Below are positions 1 through 10,700 of a stretch of 27,854 nucleotides of DNA, piece after piece (position 1 is the stretch's first letter; the number at the start of each line of letters is the position of its first letter). The notes beneath the pieces were generated by a model. That model searched no databases. It was not told the DNA's origin and saw nothing but the letters and a program-made list of their open reading frames with translations. Where the stretch lies: the NCBI GenBank assembly GCA_905250885.1, contig CAJNOQ010001864.1:1-27854 (forward strand), read 5' to 3'. This stretch comes from Didymodactylos carnosus. Taxonomy: Eukaryota > Rotifera > Eurotatoria > Philodinida > Philodinidae. The translations under genes were made by a program, and so were the position numbers.

Positions 1-60
1 ATCTGTCACGAACGCTTTTTAGTTTTTTGGATATAAAAAACGGAAAAGCGTTTTTTAAAA

Positions 61-86
61 GGTTTATTGGTCTCAATAAACCCTTT
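61..86. repeat. Short hairpin, 13-bp arms
   Basis: The arms AAAGGTTTATTG and CAATAAACC(C)TTT flank a 4-nt GTCT loop, with one bulged C on the right side. The hairpin lies about 25 nt beyond the stop codon of the minus-strand ORF that ends at 109. It could be a 3'-end structure of that transcript or chance pairing in AT-rich DNA. It does not match the metazoan histone 3' stem-loop. Confidence 0.4.
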
Positions 87-108
87 TTGATAGTTTATTA
101 ATCTACGA

Positions 109-315
109 CTATTTTTTACAGTGTACTATCGGATCAATCGAGTAGGCTGTCATTACAACTCCAGCAGCCAAACGCTGCACACCATTGAAAAGAGACCAAT
201 GCGATTTATATGAATTGTCGTAGAGAACGCAGGCGTATTTATGTGTCGGTCGAACACACTCTTTACAAAGACGAAGACAGACAGGTGCCGTGACGAATAC
301 CCTTGTATTGCTCAT
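109..315 (-). CDS. Possible small ORF or terminal exon, 68 codons, unknown
   Basis: An ATG-initiated 68-codon frame ends at TAG (109-111). An AATAAA polyadenylation-type hexamer follows about 10 nt downstream on the minus strand (TTTATT at 94-99). The stretch is visibly richer in G+C than its surroundings. The product is cysteine-rich with a hydrophobic middle (LAAGVVMTAYSI). An in-frame TAA lies 15 nt before the ATG, so either this is a whole small gene or an upstream exon joins through one of the AG sites near 318-330. A Cys-x-LYD-x3-Y pattern faintly recalls beta/gamma-crystallin or I36-type secreted folds, but this is too weak to call. I do not recognise the gene. Confidence 0.3.
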   Translation of the reverse strand: MSNTRVFVTAPVCLRLCKECVRPTHKYACVLYDNSYKSHWSLFNGVQRLAAGVVMTAYSIDPIVHCKK

Positions 316-682
316 TGCTGTTGAAGATTACCTCTAAAATACTCGTAATGCAAGAAAAATAAATCTGTTTAACTTGAACAAGGTTTTGAAACTTTCTTAA
401 TAATTGTTGTTGTATGTTTCCTGCATCATGGCTGATATCGAAAGAGGCCTGTCTCGATAAGCAAAAAGTGTTCTACAGTATCAGTTTTAATAATGAAAAA
501 TGTGTTAAAGTATAGAGGAGATTGATAAACATATGTAGACTATATAACTAGAAATTATAAATAACTTTACTTATAGACTATACCAATGAGATAAAAAGTA
601 GTATAGTTGAGATATGAACATAAAATAAATGTCTTTAAAAAAGTCACCGGTCGAAAACCATCTGTCTTTTTATCTAATTGTT
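316..682. other. Intergenic 3' flank, no gene seen
   Basis: This AT-rich stretch lies between the 68-codon ORF and the stop codon of the FAM227 gene. It should contain the FAM227 3' UTR. I saw no AATAAA on the minus strand here, only a variant ATTAAA near 484-490. No coding frame is convincing on either strand. Confidence 0.4.
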
Positions 683-3600
683 TCATTTATGTTTTAACGA
701 AAGTTGAGATATTGAATAAAGTTCACCACTTCGAGTAGTCTAAAAAAAGATCAACAGTGGCATCAAATAGATAAGCGAGCTTCAGAATTACCATTGTTTT
801 CGTGTGTGACATTGAACGTATCTGTTTCTGTTTCAAATTTTCGTTATGTTGAGGCTTGGAAACTGAAATTTCTTTTGGTTTTGTAGAACGTGGTGTATCT
901 TGTTTAGCTTTTTCTCTACAATTAATATTATTTTTTTTTTTTAATATACCTCGATATAATTATGGAAAAACTATATTGTTACCTTTGTTTTTCTGCTCTG
1001 ACCATTCGACATATTTTAGCCGCTCTTTCAATCTCATCATCATATGTTTCCAAATGTTTTGGTGGATATTTTGTTATTTGTGTATGTGGAATGTAAAGTT
1101 GTAAACCAGCATTTTTTAACATGTGACTTGAACGTAGAAATTTTTCTGTTAATGGACTATTACCATTTAAATCAAATAGATAGTCTTCAAATATTACACG
1201 ACGACTAAAATAATAAGATAATAACGATCATTTATAAAATGTATAAAAATGATGTCCCAAGATGACGACAGTCATGCATAAAACGAGAAGACAATATATG
1301 TCACATCATCCTACTAATCAAGAGTTTTTCATAGAGTTCAGAGATATATAATTAAGCTGCAAAGTAGATCTATAAAATATGTGCTATATAATCAATGTAT
1401 AAGAGATTTATACATATCTAACATCATACGTACTACTAACTAAATAACTAAACAGATGAATTAAAATAGACAAATTATGAATCATGCAATATCAAGCTAC
1501 AGATGAAAAAAAGTCTATATTTCATGCAATATCATATAAAACAGATAATTCTATAAGTAGCATGCAAAAAAAATAGTAGCAACGTAGTTATAAGCAAACA
1601 CATATCCAAACCTGATTCATTGTTGAATGACCATGTAAAATCTTATAATAAAAAAGGTTAGAATAACATATTTATGTACAATACAATCTACTGTAATAAA
1701 AAAGATTTTTATGATCATTATTTGACCAGAATAAAATATAATAAAATATTATAAATCAAGCACAATTGTGAGTCAGAATGTATAATGATGGCTACGATTT
1801 ATCGTAGCTGTTGAACGTTGAAAAAATACTTAAGGATATCTATTTATTTTATATTTAATTAATCATTACTCGTAAAATAGTCAATTTAGAACTATTACTT
1901 ACTCTGGTAATGGATCATTGGTATGTTTATAAATATCTCGTAATACTTCTTGTGGTTGTTTTTTTCGTTTTGATGTTATATGAGAAGATATTGTACTTTC
2001 AGTTCCAGGCTTTGATGGACTTGTTGTTAGGACCGATGATCCACCGTGGGTCGATTGTTGAGATGAGCTCGTATTAGTTGTTATTTGTGTCTGAGTTTCT
2101 GTTTCAAATGATATTTTTTCTTGATGAACTATTTTTGAGCGCCATTGTTCATATTTTCGAGGTAGTGCGGGTAGACCACCTGTCCACAGTTGACAAATAT
2201 TTGATATGTCATTTTTAAATTGATCTAAATCTACAAGTTGCTTAATTCGTTTCTCAGTTAACATATTTTCATCCATATCCAATGATTTGGATTTATTTTG
2301 GTTTGCAGTTGTCTTCTTCTCACTATCATAAAAATCAGGCATTTGTTTGATTGATTGAGGAAAACAAGCTTTGAAACATGCAAATACGGTTTCAGCTAAT
2401 AATGATGGATAAACCTGTAAAAGAAAAAATCGATTACTAATCAAATAAGATCATCGCTTTTAATCATCTGAAAATTTTTTAACAAAAGTGGAAGTACATC
2501 AGACATTTTTGATTAGCATTGTACTGTGATCGTTGCTTTTAATATTTCCTACCTGAAAGCATTTATCACGATATCGAAGATCTAATTCCATCATCAATAA
2601 AGCCACATAACTATTAGAAGCCCGTTCTAATAATTTCTTTTGTACTTTTGGTAAATTTTGATATGTTTCTATAAATATCCACCAAAACATATCCTGAAAA
2701 AAATCGGAAACATTCAAATTAGAAACCCTCTTTGTTTATTTGTTTATCAAAGTACCAGTATTAATGCTTTTGATGGCACAGAATAATAGAGATCGATCAA
2801 TGGCTTGATGTGAGGTGACTGTAAATGATGACACACAGTTAATATTTAAACGACTACTTGCTTTTTACTCTGTACTTGTTTTGAAAGAACATATTGTTTT
2901 GGCAAAACATGCACCATCACATTTCGTTCGAGAGCAACGTTAAATGGAAGTGGAGTAATATGATTTTCCTCAAAACCTGGAAACTGATAGACTTCTAAAA
3001 GTGTCGATTGCTCTTGTTCATTCGCCACATCCTGATAAACAGCCACATGTTGAGTATAACTTTTTGATTTCAGTGGCTTTAGAAAAACGTACTTTTGCCT
3101 TTACAGCAGCTGGAATTTGATCTTGAAACACCGATTTCAATGCGAGAACGCCAGCAAATTGTTGTACTTGACGTCTTGATTGAGCTAAAGTATGAGGAAG
3201 AAAATACACCAACTTAATACAGTAGCCGAAACAAACATCGTATTAACTACACACCAATTTGTACAGCTTTCTCTTTGAGTGCCGTAGATGAAATTGACGC
3301 ATTACTGTTGAATGTTTTGCTTGTCGACGGAATATCAACAGATTTCAATGTCTGGTCAAGTTTTGCTATTTTATTATTGATCAAATCAACGATATTAACT
3401 CCTTTGAGCGCTAAAATCACGCGTATGTTATTCACGTATATAGTCAAAACAACTTTATATATAGAATAATCTATTCTGAGAAGACTGAAATACACTCGAA
3501 TTTTCTTTTAGCGATAGACGTACGTGTGCTTAATGCTGCTTTCAAATCAAGGTCTGAATCATCTTCGGCATTAATTGATTGTCCGTCACTTTCAATTGTT

Positions 3601-3749
3601 GAAACTGCTGACGATACACGAGGTCTTGCTGGAGATCGAGCGTCTCCTGAACGAGTAGACGCACTTCGAACCCGACTGGATGAATCAGGTCGAGCTTCAG
3701 TTGATGGAAAGACGACGACTGGAGTAAATGTCCTCGTAATGTCAGCCAT
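683..3749 (-). CDS. FAM227-family protein with FWWh domain, nine exons, 567 residues
   Basis: Exons in transcript order: 3749-3524, 3410-3255, 3184-3093, 3031-2858, 2693-2553, 2414-1903, 1204-983, 915-792, 739-683. They sum to 1,704 nt, and every junction is GT-AG with matching phase. The ATG at 3749 is the first in frame; an upstream TGA closes the frame. Residues 1-75 are Ser/Arg/Asp-rich and probably disordered. YQFPGF is encoded by exon 4 just before the diagnostic DMFWWIF (residues 217-223). LWTGGLPALP (339-348) and DYLFDLNGNSPL after residue 437 are further FAM227-type motifs; a Ser/Thr/Gln-rich linker (about 355-425) separates them. FAM227 proteins have no established reaction and are linked to ciliated or testis tissue. 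I could not decide between the A and B paralogues. The gene is divergent from CFAP54. Confidence 0.87.
1205..1902 (-). other. Intron 6 of the FAM227 gene (698 nt)
   Basis: The donor GTAAGT (1902-1897) follows codons for NDPLP, and the acceptor TTATTTTAG ends at 1205. The split codon GA|T gives Asp. Reading straight through would stop 1 codon past the junction, so an unspliced model would wrongly end the protein at DPLPE and lose the last 134 residues. The intron is very AT-rich. I saw no repeat element or second coding stretch in it. It is about ten times longer than most introns in this window. Confidence 0.75.
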
Positions 3750-4125
3750 TTCTAACGTTCTCACATCTAGTGTTGCGTAGAACAGCTTTCGTCATGTACA
3801 TTCCTAATAAAATAAATGTACATTAAATAAATAAAATTGCAAATTTACTTAATCTTAATTATGGTAAACAGTTTCTTTTCAAATAGTTGGTCTAACGAAG
3901 GTAGTGAACCTGTAGCGACAATGCGAATGGAGCTAATGTTGTATGAATTTATTAACAAGAAGTGTTTATTACAAAGCAAAAAATTCATTGTGAGTGAGCT
4001 TATCTATTGCTTTCTATAATTCATACTGATTTAGTGGCAGTTGAGGTTTTCTCCATAGTTTTAAACATGAAAATGGTTTTTGGCAAACCACTCGCATGAT
4101 TTGCAGAGGTCCCATATAGGATGAA

Positions 4126-4222
4126 GTTAGGGAAAACGCTGGAGAAAAATCGCTGCAATCGGCGTAAAATCTCACATAACTACACTGATAGTAGCGCTCT
4201 CCTCCAGCGTTTCTCCTCTAGC
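4126..4222. repeat. 97-nt imperfect inverted repeat
   Basis: GTTAGGGAAAACGCTGGAG at the left pairs with the reverse complement of CTCCAGCGTTTCTCCTCTAGC at the right, with a few mismatches and an unpaired middle of about 40 nt. A block resembling GAGGAGAAACGCT also occurs at about 21249-21262, so this may be a small fold-back or MITE-type remnant. No target-site duplication is clear. Confidence 0.55.
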
Positions 4223-4335
4223 TTATCTTAACACCCATATTGCAATTCCAGATGCAGTAGCGGATACACTTTGAATCAAACTCAGAAGTAGAATCGCACC
4301 GTCTTTAATGCAATAGCTGTAAACAACTATCGCGG

Positions 4336-4370
4336 GAATGCTGTACTTGGCTAAGCCAAGTACAGCATTC
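4336..4370. repeat. Perfect 35-nt palindrome
   Basis: GAATGCTGTACTTGGCT (4336-4352), one A (4353), then its exact reverse complement (4354-4370). The two 17-nt arms match without error around a single central base. The palindrome lies about 370 bp upstream of the CFAP54 start and 590 bp upstream of the FAM227 start. It could be a binding site for a dimeric factor, a cruciform former, or the core of a decayed fold-back element. Confidence 0.9.
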
Positions 4371-4740
4371 TCGATCGCTTTTTCACACATTCGAAGTGTG
4401 TGAGTAGAAACTGAGCCATTTCTCCGTTTGACGTAAAGCGGTTCTGAAGTATTGAGAACTATAAGACTGAATTCCAGGCTCACCGATTCTTACTCGTACA
4501 TAGAAGCTTACACGCGAAATACATATTATTCATTAGCATTAATATACCGCCTTTTCATTTTGCAATTCTCAAAACATCTCGATTAAGATTATCTCTGTTT
4601 TCTTGAACATGTTAAACGGCAAACTCTTATCTGATGAATTTTGTTTATTTCTCAAATCTTTTTTTATTCACATTATTTATTAATGATTTTTCTACTTTAC
4701 ATTGTACTACGTTTCTATTTTAGAATAAAACTGCTTGAAA

Positions 4741-7700
4741 ATGGCCGTTAATTTACGATCAAAAGCTTTAAATCGTTCTGTGAAAGTGAATTCAGCAGCA
4801 TATTATTCGTATATCGAAGATGTTCATGGTGCAAATAAAAATCCTGTTTTACAAAGTTTCGAACGAGAAATACAAGATTTCAAAAATTATGTACAAAAAC
4901 AAAAGACAAATCGTTCACTAGGAAAAGAACTAAACGAAAGTAGACTGTACGTAAGAATTATTTGTAAGAGATCTTTAAGAATATAATATTTTTATTCTCA
5001 TTCAAGATCTGAAACATTATTTAATTTATGGGGTAGTTTTCAACCAAGAGTATCAGTACGATATTATTGTGAGAAATTGATGGAATTAGGAGAATATTTA
5101 GTTCTACACGAGGTAAAGTATAATTCGATTATGCCTACAAATTTTAGACAGATGATCTTTTCTTCAATTTCAGTTCTGTATTTTGTATACTTTTTGCGAA
5201 ATTGTGTGTAAGCGACTATAAATGTTTCAAAACAGAAGAAAGTTTTATAGTTTTGAAGTCAAGTTTTATTTTTGAGTACTTCGGAACAGGTCCACCCGGT
5301 ATTACATGACGTGGAAGCCGGTAAGGTTTGACTATGTTCATTCCGTAGAGCTACTAAAATTATGTAAAAGCCCATAGTTGCTCCCTCAAAAAGTTATTCC
5401 AAACGCGATTTTATAACGTGAATATTTACAGACTACGAGAGAACTTGAAGCGCCCTGTTTCGCGTAGCTAGATAGAGCATCGAAAGTTACATATTTGTTT
5501 CCCTGAAATCCAGTTTTTATCGTCAATATGTAAAATAATTTTCATTTGGGGAGGCTCAGTGCTTTGGACTAAAACTGTACTTTTTCCAACGGTCACAGTG
5601 AACCTAAAACAAAATCCCACAAAATTTAAAGTCAAATGAAAGTGACTTCCAAGCTTGTTCGAATGACGCAAGAATGAAGCTTTTTACTTCTTCATGGTAA
5701 GCTTAGCCATGAGATCCACTTTGGTTCTACTAGATCTACTTCCTCGAAAACTACACGTAAACTTTTTGAGATATTGTTATCTCACACACCACTCGACTAG
5801 TGCTACAGAAGCCGTTAGGTCTTGACTTTGGCCAGGTGATTTTCTTGTGGCGGTTTTTTAGAAATCCGATCAAAATTCTAACTGCTCATAAATATTATAT
5901 CCAAACTAGTTGGGATTCCTTTTCAGCATGTAAATTCATCGCTAATTTAGTATTTTTTTCCGTTCCTGAACTAGCCAGATGATAGCATTTTGATCGGATT
6001 TCCACAAAACTGCCACAAGAAAGTTACCTGGCCAAATTCAAGATCTGACGGCTTTGTAGCACTAGTTGAGTAGTGTGGGATAACACTATCTCGAAAAGTT
6101 GACGCGTAGTTTTCGAGGAAGCAAGTCTGGTAGGACCAAAGTGGATCTCATGGCCAAGCTTACCGTGAAGAAGTATAAAGTGTTACAGACTTCATTCTTA
6201 CGTCATTCAAACAAACTTGAAAGTCGCTTTCATTTGATTATAAATGCTTTATTAGGTTTTGAACTCGTTAAACATGCTAGAAAACGAGTCATATTTGCTA
6301 ATGCATATAAGGCTTGCCAGTCAAAAATGTTTTCGAAATGTCAAAGGAGGAAATCTCATTTGCGGATAGAAATCCATCTTTTTATCCATATATGCTCTTT
6401 GCGGCTAGCAGTATGGGAACGCTTGAAAGTATTAGGTAAGGTCGGATCTGGCTGTTCTGGCGCCTCTAAAAACTCTTCAATTCACAACTTATGGTCGAGA
6501 AAAAACCGTGTTCGGAATGACTTTTCCAGAGGCGACCGGAGGATTTTACATACTTTTAGTAGTGCTATCGGTTACATATAGTCAAACCCTCCCGGCTCTA
6601 GGTCGTGCATAAAGTGGGCGAATCTGTGCGGAAATATCCTTTTGTGATTATTTAGTGTAGATATATAGCATCTGACGTTAACGTTTAATGGATAGAACAT
6701 CACACAATTTTCTAGTCATAATATTTTAATACTTCATAAAAGAATATGTAATATATTTAGAAATATGGTGTTGCGTTATTTCAATGTTACCAACGTTATC
6801 TCAATGAGTATGGTCATTTTGATATGCAAGATTTTCAAACTGTGGATGATTTACAGGAAAGATTTTTTCCGTTAGGATTATCAGACGCAACGGCAGATTT
6901 ATCTGTATGTTATTTTTTTGTTGTGTTTGTTTTGTTCATCCTTTATTCAATCCTATTTTGTTTTATTTAGTTTCGTGCATTGATGGGTTGTTCATTGTGT
7001 TTATACTATTTGGCAATTGAACAAGATCCTAAAATTCAATCTGATGAAACTCTCGAACTATGTTTAACATCTCTATCATTTATTCGACTACTGATGAATC
7101 TAGCATTGAAAGATGATCGTTGGTCATGGTTAGTCTATAATGGAACAATTTATTTATACACAATGAGTAGATATTTAATGACGTTAAGTTATTCGGCTAA
7201 GGTAAGAGACTCCACGAATATTTTTCTGAATTTATGAAAAAACTTTTTTTGTTATTTTAGGTTCTTGATTATTTAGTTTGGGCAGCGATTAGTACCGAAA
7301 TGTGTTTGCCTCTATTAGCAGTCGCATATTTACCATGGCGTTCAACATTATATTGTGCTGCTTGCGAAGCATTTTATGACACAAAAGTAGCACCAGACGC
7401 AGAAGTAAGTTTCTCTGTTTGATTATTTAAAGAGATTAACAAGTATCTTGTATTTTTTTTAGAAAGCAATAGCTGGTGAAGTAAGTTTTCTACAACATCT
7501 GACTAATCCCTAGTAAAAATCTTAGACACTTCTTAACATTATCTTACTAAGATCTTATAAGATCTTATCCTTTAAGATTTTGATAAGATAATCTACGATC
7601 TTATCGCTTAAGATCTTAATAAGATTTAATGACTCTGCTTTCATTCACCCTTTTGTTTTGCTCGCATTTATCTATATAAGTGACCGAAAATATGAGTGAT

Positions 7701-10700
7701 TATACGCTTATTTTTCTTTCTGACTCTGCTGGTACTTGCTCTTTCGAAAGTGTTCAACAATTTTTAAGAGAGTGTACATGCAGGTCAAGGTCCATAGTTG
7801 GACACCTGAAAGTATGAAATTTCTCTTCATTCTTCAACTTGGATAATGCAGATTAAAACTTGAAAAATTTTCAGTGAATCTCGGATAAACATTATTTAAA
7901 AAACGTTATCGTTCTCGCTATTAAGGTCCTAATATATTCTTATCCAATCTTGAAAAAGTCTTAGACAGTACAATCTTAGTACGATCTTAGAAAAATCTTA
8001 TTAAATCTTAGAATATTCGGGTCTCACGATCTTAGTAAGATTTGTTTAAGATCTTAGACAAATGTAAGCGAAATCTTACTAAGATCTTAGTAAGATTTTT
8101 AGTAAGTTTTTCACTAGGGATGTTAAGCTATATCTATTATTGCTTTTTAGAATTTTGCTCGACGTGCATTAGAACAATTTAAAAATTTACATGAATTACA
8201 AGCAATAAGTATTGAAGGTGACAAATGTCAATTTGAAAATGAATTTCGTTATGCTGCTATTAAGGTTTGTTCTTTTTTTAGCTGTTGATATGACTTAAAA
8301 AAATTTAAATACAAAATGTACTTTTCCTATATTTTTGAAAACATCTCCCTGATAACAACATTTGTGCGTATACTTGACTTTTAGATAGCCACAATGATTT
8401 TCAAACGAATGGTATATGAAAGCCGTCGTAAATCAAAAGGAATATTACGACCAAAAGTCCGTCAGAATTATAAAGAACAGTTACAAACGGCATGGCCTAG
8501 AACTCATACAGAAAAATTGTTAAGTGAAATGTTTGATTGTCGTGCGGCACAATTTTTAGCCATATTAGAAGCGTTAAATGACCTAAATCGCCGTCTAGTG
8601 TTAACATCACCGGCTGCCTCAGACAATGATCCAGAAATTTTAGATGTTACGCTAGAATTATTTTATGCAGCCGATTATATTCTACAAGGTATGAATATAT
8701 ACCTCTACTTTTTTTTAAATATTCTTTTATGATCTTACATTTGTTTTAGTTAAGCATGCGAATGTCAATCAGATTGACGGTGCCAATTTGAATCCAGTAT
8801 ATCCAAACATAACCATGGCACTATCGATGAGTTTATTAGATTTAGCTATTAATGGTGATTTAATATATCAATGCGTTTTTTTTTTTAAAATAAGCTTTTT
8901 TATCTTTCTTTTTAGAGCAATATGTCATACCATTTCCCAGTGTTATTCAACTAATTAAAAATGCCTTTAATTATGAAGTGTTTGATGTATTCGAACGTTT
9001 ACTAGAGCCATTAAACACATTAATCGCCGTAAGTATATTAAAATGTATATTTTATTCTTTCTTATTTTATTCTTTCTTTATAAATTTCTGACTATTTTTC
9101 CTAGATATCTTCTCCGAACGAGCAAAAGTTGCCGTATCAAACAATTTTATCACTATTGGAATTGTTACATGAAATAACTGAATGCGAAAAAGAACAAAAA
9201 TTAGCGGCCAAACAACTACAATTGCAAGCAACGGGTAAAGATGATGATAAAAAAGGAAAAAAAAACGAAAATCGTACAAAGAGTCCAAAAACGAAGAAGA
9301 CAAGTAAAGAACGATCAAGAAGTCCAACACCAGCAACAAAAAAGAGAAAAACAAAATTAAAAGGAAAAGATGTTCAACCGGCGCAACAGCAACAAATAGA
9401 TGCAAAACGAGTAGTGTCAATGAAAGATATAAATCTTACAGCCGAAAATGAAGGTAATAAAATAGTTGTTAAAAAACGTCTATGGATCCCTCTTTTTCGA
9501 CTCGGATATCTCGGCCAATGTACATGGTAAAATAGTAACTATTAATATAAATAATTTTTTTGTTTAGATGGCGAGGAAGAAAAAAGTTTAGAAGACTATT
9601 TAGAAGATTTGTGTAATCTACTGCTAAATGAAGGAAATATTGTGAGTCACTTCGTTCATTTACCATAACCTTGTCACTTTTTATTGAACAGAACTATTTT
9701 CTTGTTAATGTCGATCATACTTGAAACATGTTATATGATTGCAGCTCTAATACTTTTTAGTTTTTCATATTTAGCAAGCAGTGATTGAACCTGACGTATT
9801 GATTGATGTTAGTTTACTCCTATGGAATAAATGTCGCCCAATTCTACGCCGATATTACAATGAACCATTAGACAGTCAACGATGGATAAGTCGTTTAGAT
9901 CATGATCATTTAAAAGTGAGAAATACTCTTTACAGTAGAGAGTATGGAATAAACTTTTTTATGTAAATATTTTAGTGGCTAAATTTATGTTTAAAAACTC
10001 ATGAAGTTTTAACAAGATTTGATTTAGCAACGGTTGATCCCTGTGCTTATGCAGAATGTTCATTGCGTCTGGGTCAAATTCTCTTCAGTCTTGTACAACC
10101 GGATTCGCCATTACAATGTGAGTTTTATAGAATTTTTAATTAATACGTTAAATATAGTTTTTCGGTGAGAATAAAACAGTTGATTCATAAAAACACCCAT
10201 AGCATAAAAATCGTCTAACTTTTGCCGATTAATCGCGATTTTGACTCAAAATGGTGATTAATCGGGATTTTTCTGCTGGGTTTTCATACCGACAAGCCAA
10301 GAAAATTGCCGATTAATCACGATAAATCGCACAATTAATCGGCGGTTTTTTGGCTTGTCGGTATGAGAACCCAGCAGAAAAATCGCGATTAATCGGCAAA
10401 AGTTAGGCGATTTTTATGACATAGGTAGTCAAATTATTGATCTGGAGTTTCATTGTGTAATTTTTTAATATTTTAGCTAATGCTCGTAATTTATGTTATA
10501 AAAGTCGTATTGACCAATTACGTGTCTTTCTCTCTCAGACGTTTGCACAACCGTTTGTTCAAAGTTACGTGCAAGAATTTAAACGTGGACAACAGCAATC
10601 AGCAAGTTCACAAGGCGATTCGGCTTCAAATCATGGGACAGGTGTAATAAATACTATTGGTCAAGAAAAACAGCAACATCAACCATTATTACCGTTTGAT

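Larger units (their letters stand above)
3750..4740. promoter_or_regulatory. Divergent spacer between the FAM227 and CFAP54 start codons
   Basis: These 991 bp separate two start codons transcribed away from each other. The segment must hold both 5' UTRs and promoters unless distal exons exist. It contains a 97-nt imperfect hairpin (4126-4222) and a perfect 35-nt palindrome (4336-4370). I found no clean match to the RFX X-box (GTNRCC-RGYAAC) that controls many ciliary genes, and no obvious TATA box. Stretches around 3837-4019 read open but do not look coding. Confidence 0.5.

Noticed and set aside
856-1104. Plus-strand frame containing CFQMFWWIF, resembling the FAM227 FWW motif
   Set aside because: The opposite strand of this segment is exon 7 of the FAM227 gene (983-1204), with proper splice sites and phase. 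The FWW-like peptide is an antisense coincidence of codons for YPPKHLE, not a second FWWh domain.
3216-3252. Alternative 37-nt intron in FAM227 (GTGTAG donor, GTATTAAG acceptor) giving LVYFLPHTLAQ
   Set aside because: 37 nt is too short compared with the other introns, and both splice sites are poor. The 70-nt alternative (3254-3185) has a good donor and the acceptor CTCATACTTTAG, and also keeps the frame. Transcript data would settle it.
3837-4019. 60-codon plus-strand frame in the divergent spacer
   Set aside because: AT-rich with no domain; it probably lies in 5' UTR or promoter sequence. No splice link to CFAP54 exon 1 is evident, and an in-frame stop precedes the CFAP54 ATG.
6099-6581. 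160-codon plus-strand frame in CFAP54 intron 2
   Set aside because: Its first third lies in the right arm of fold-back element A. It has no start or splice context and no recognisable domain. Phase-consistent CFAP54 exons lie on both sides, so it is treated as intronic.
9067-9420. 117-codon minus-strand Leu/Phe-rich frame, membrane-protein-like
   Set aside because: It is the antisense of the Lys/Glu-rich CFAP54 exon 11. Antisense of Lys/Glu codons gives artificial Leu/Phe-rich hydrophobic sequence.
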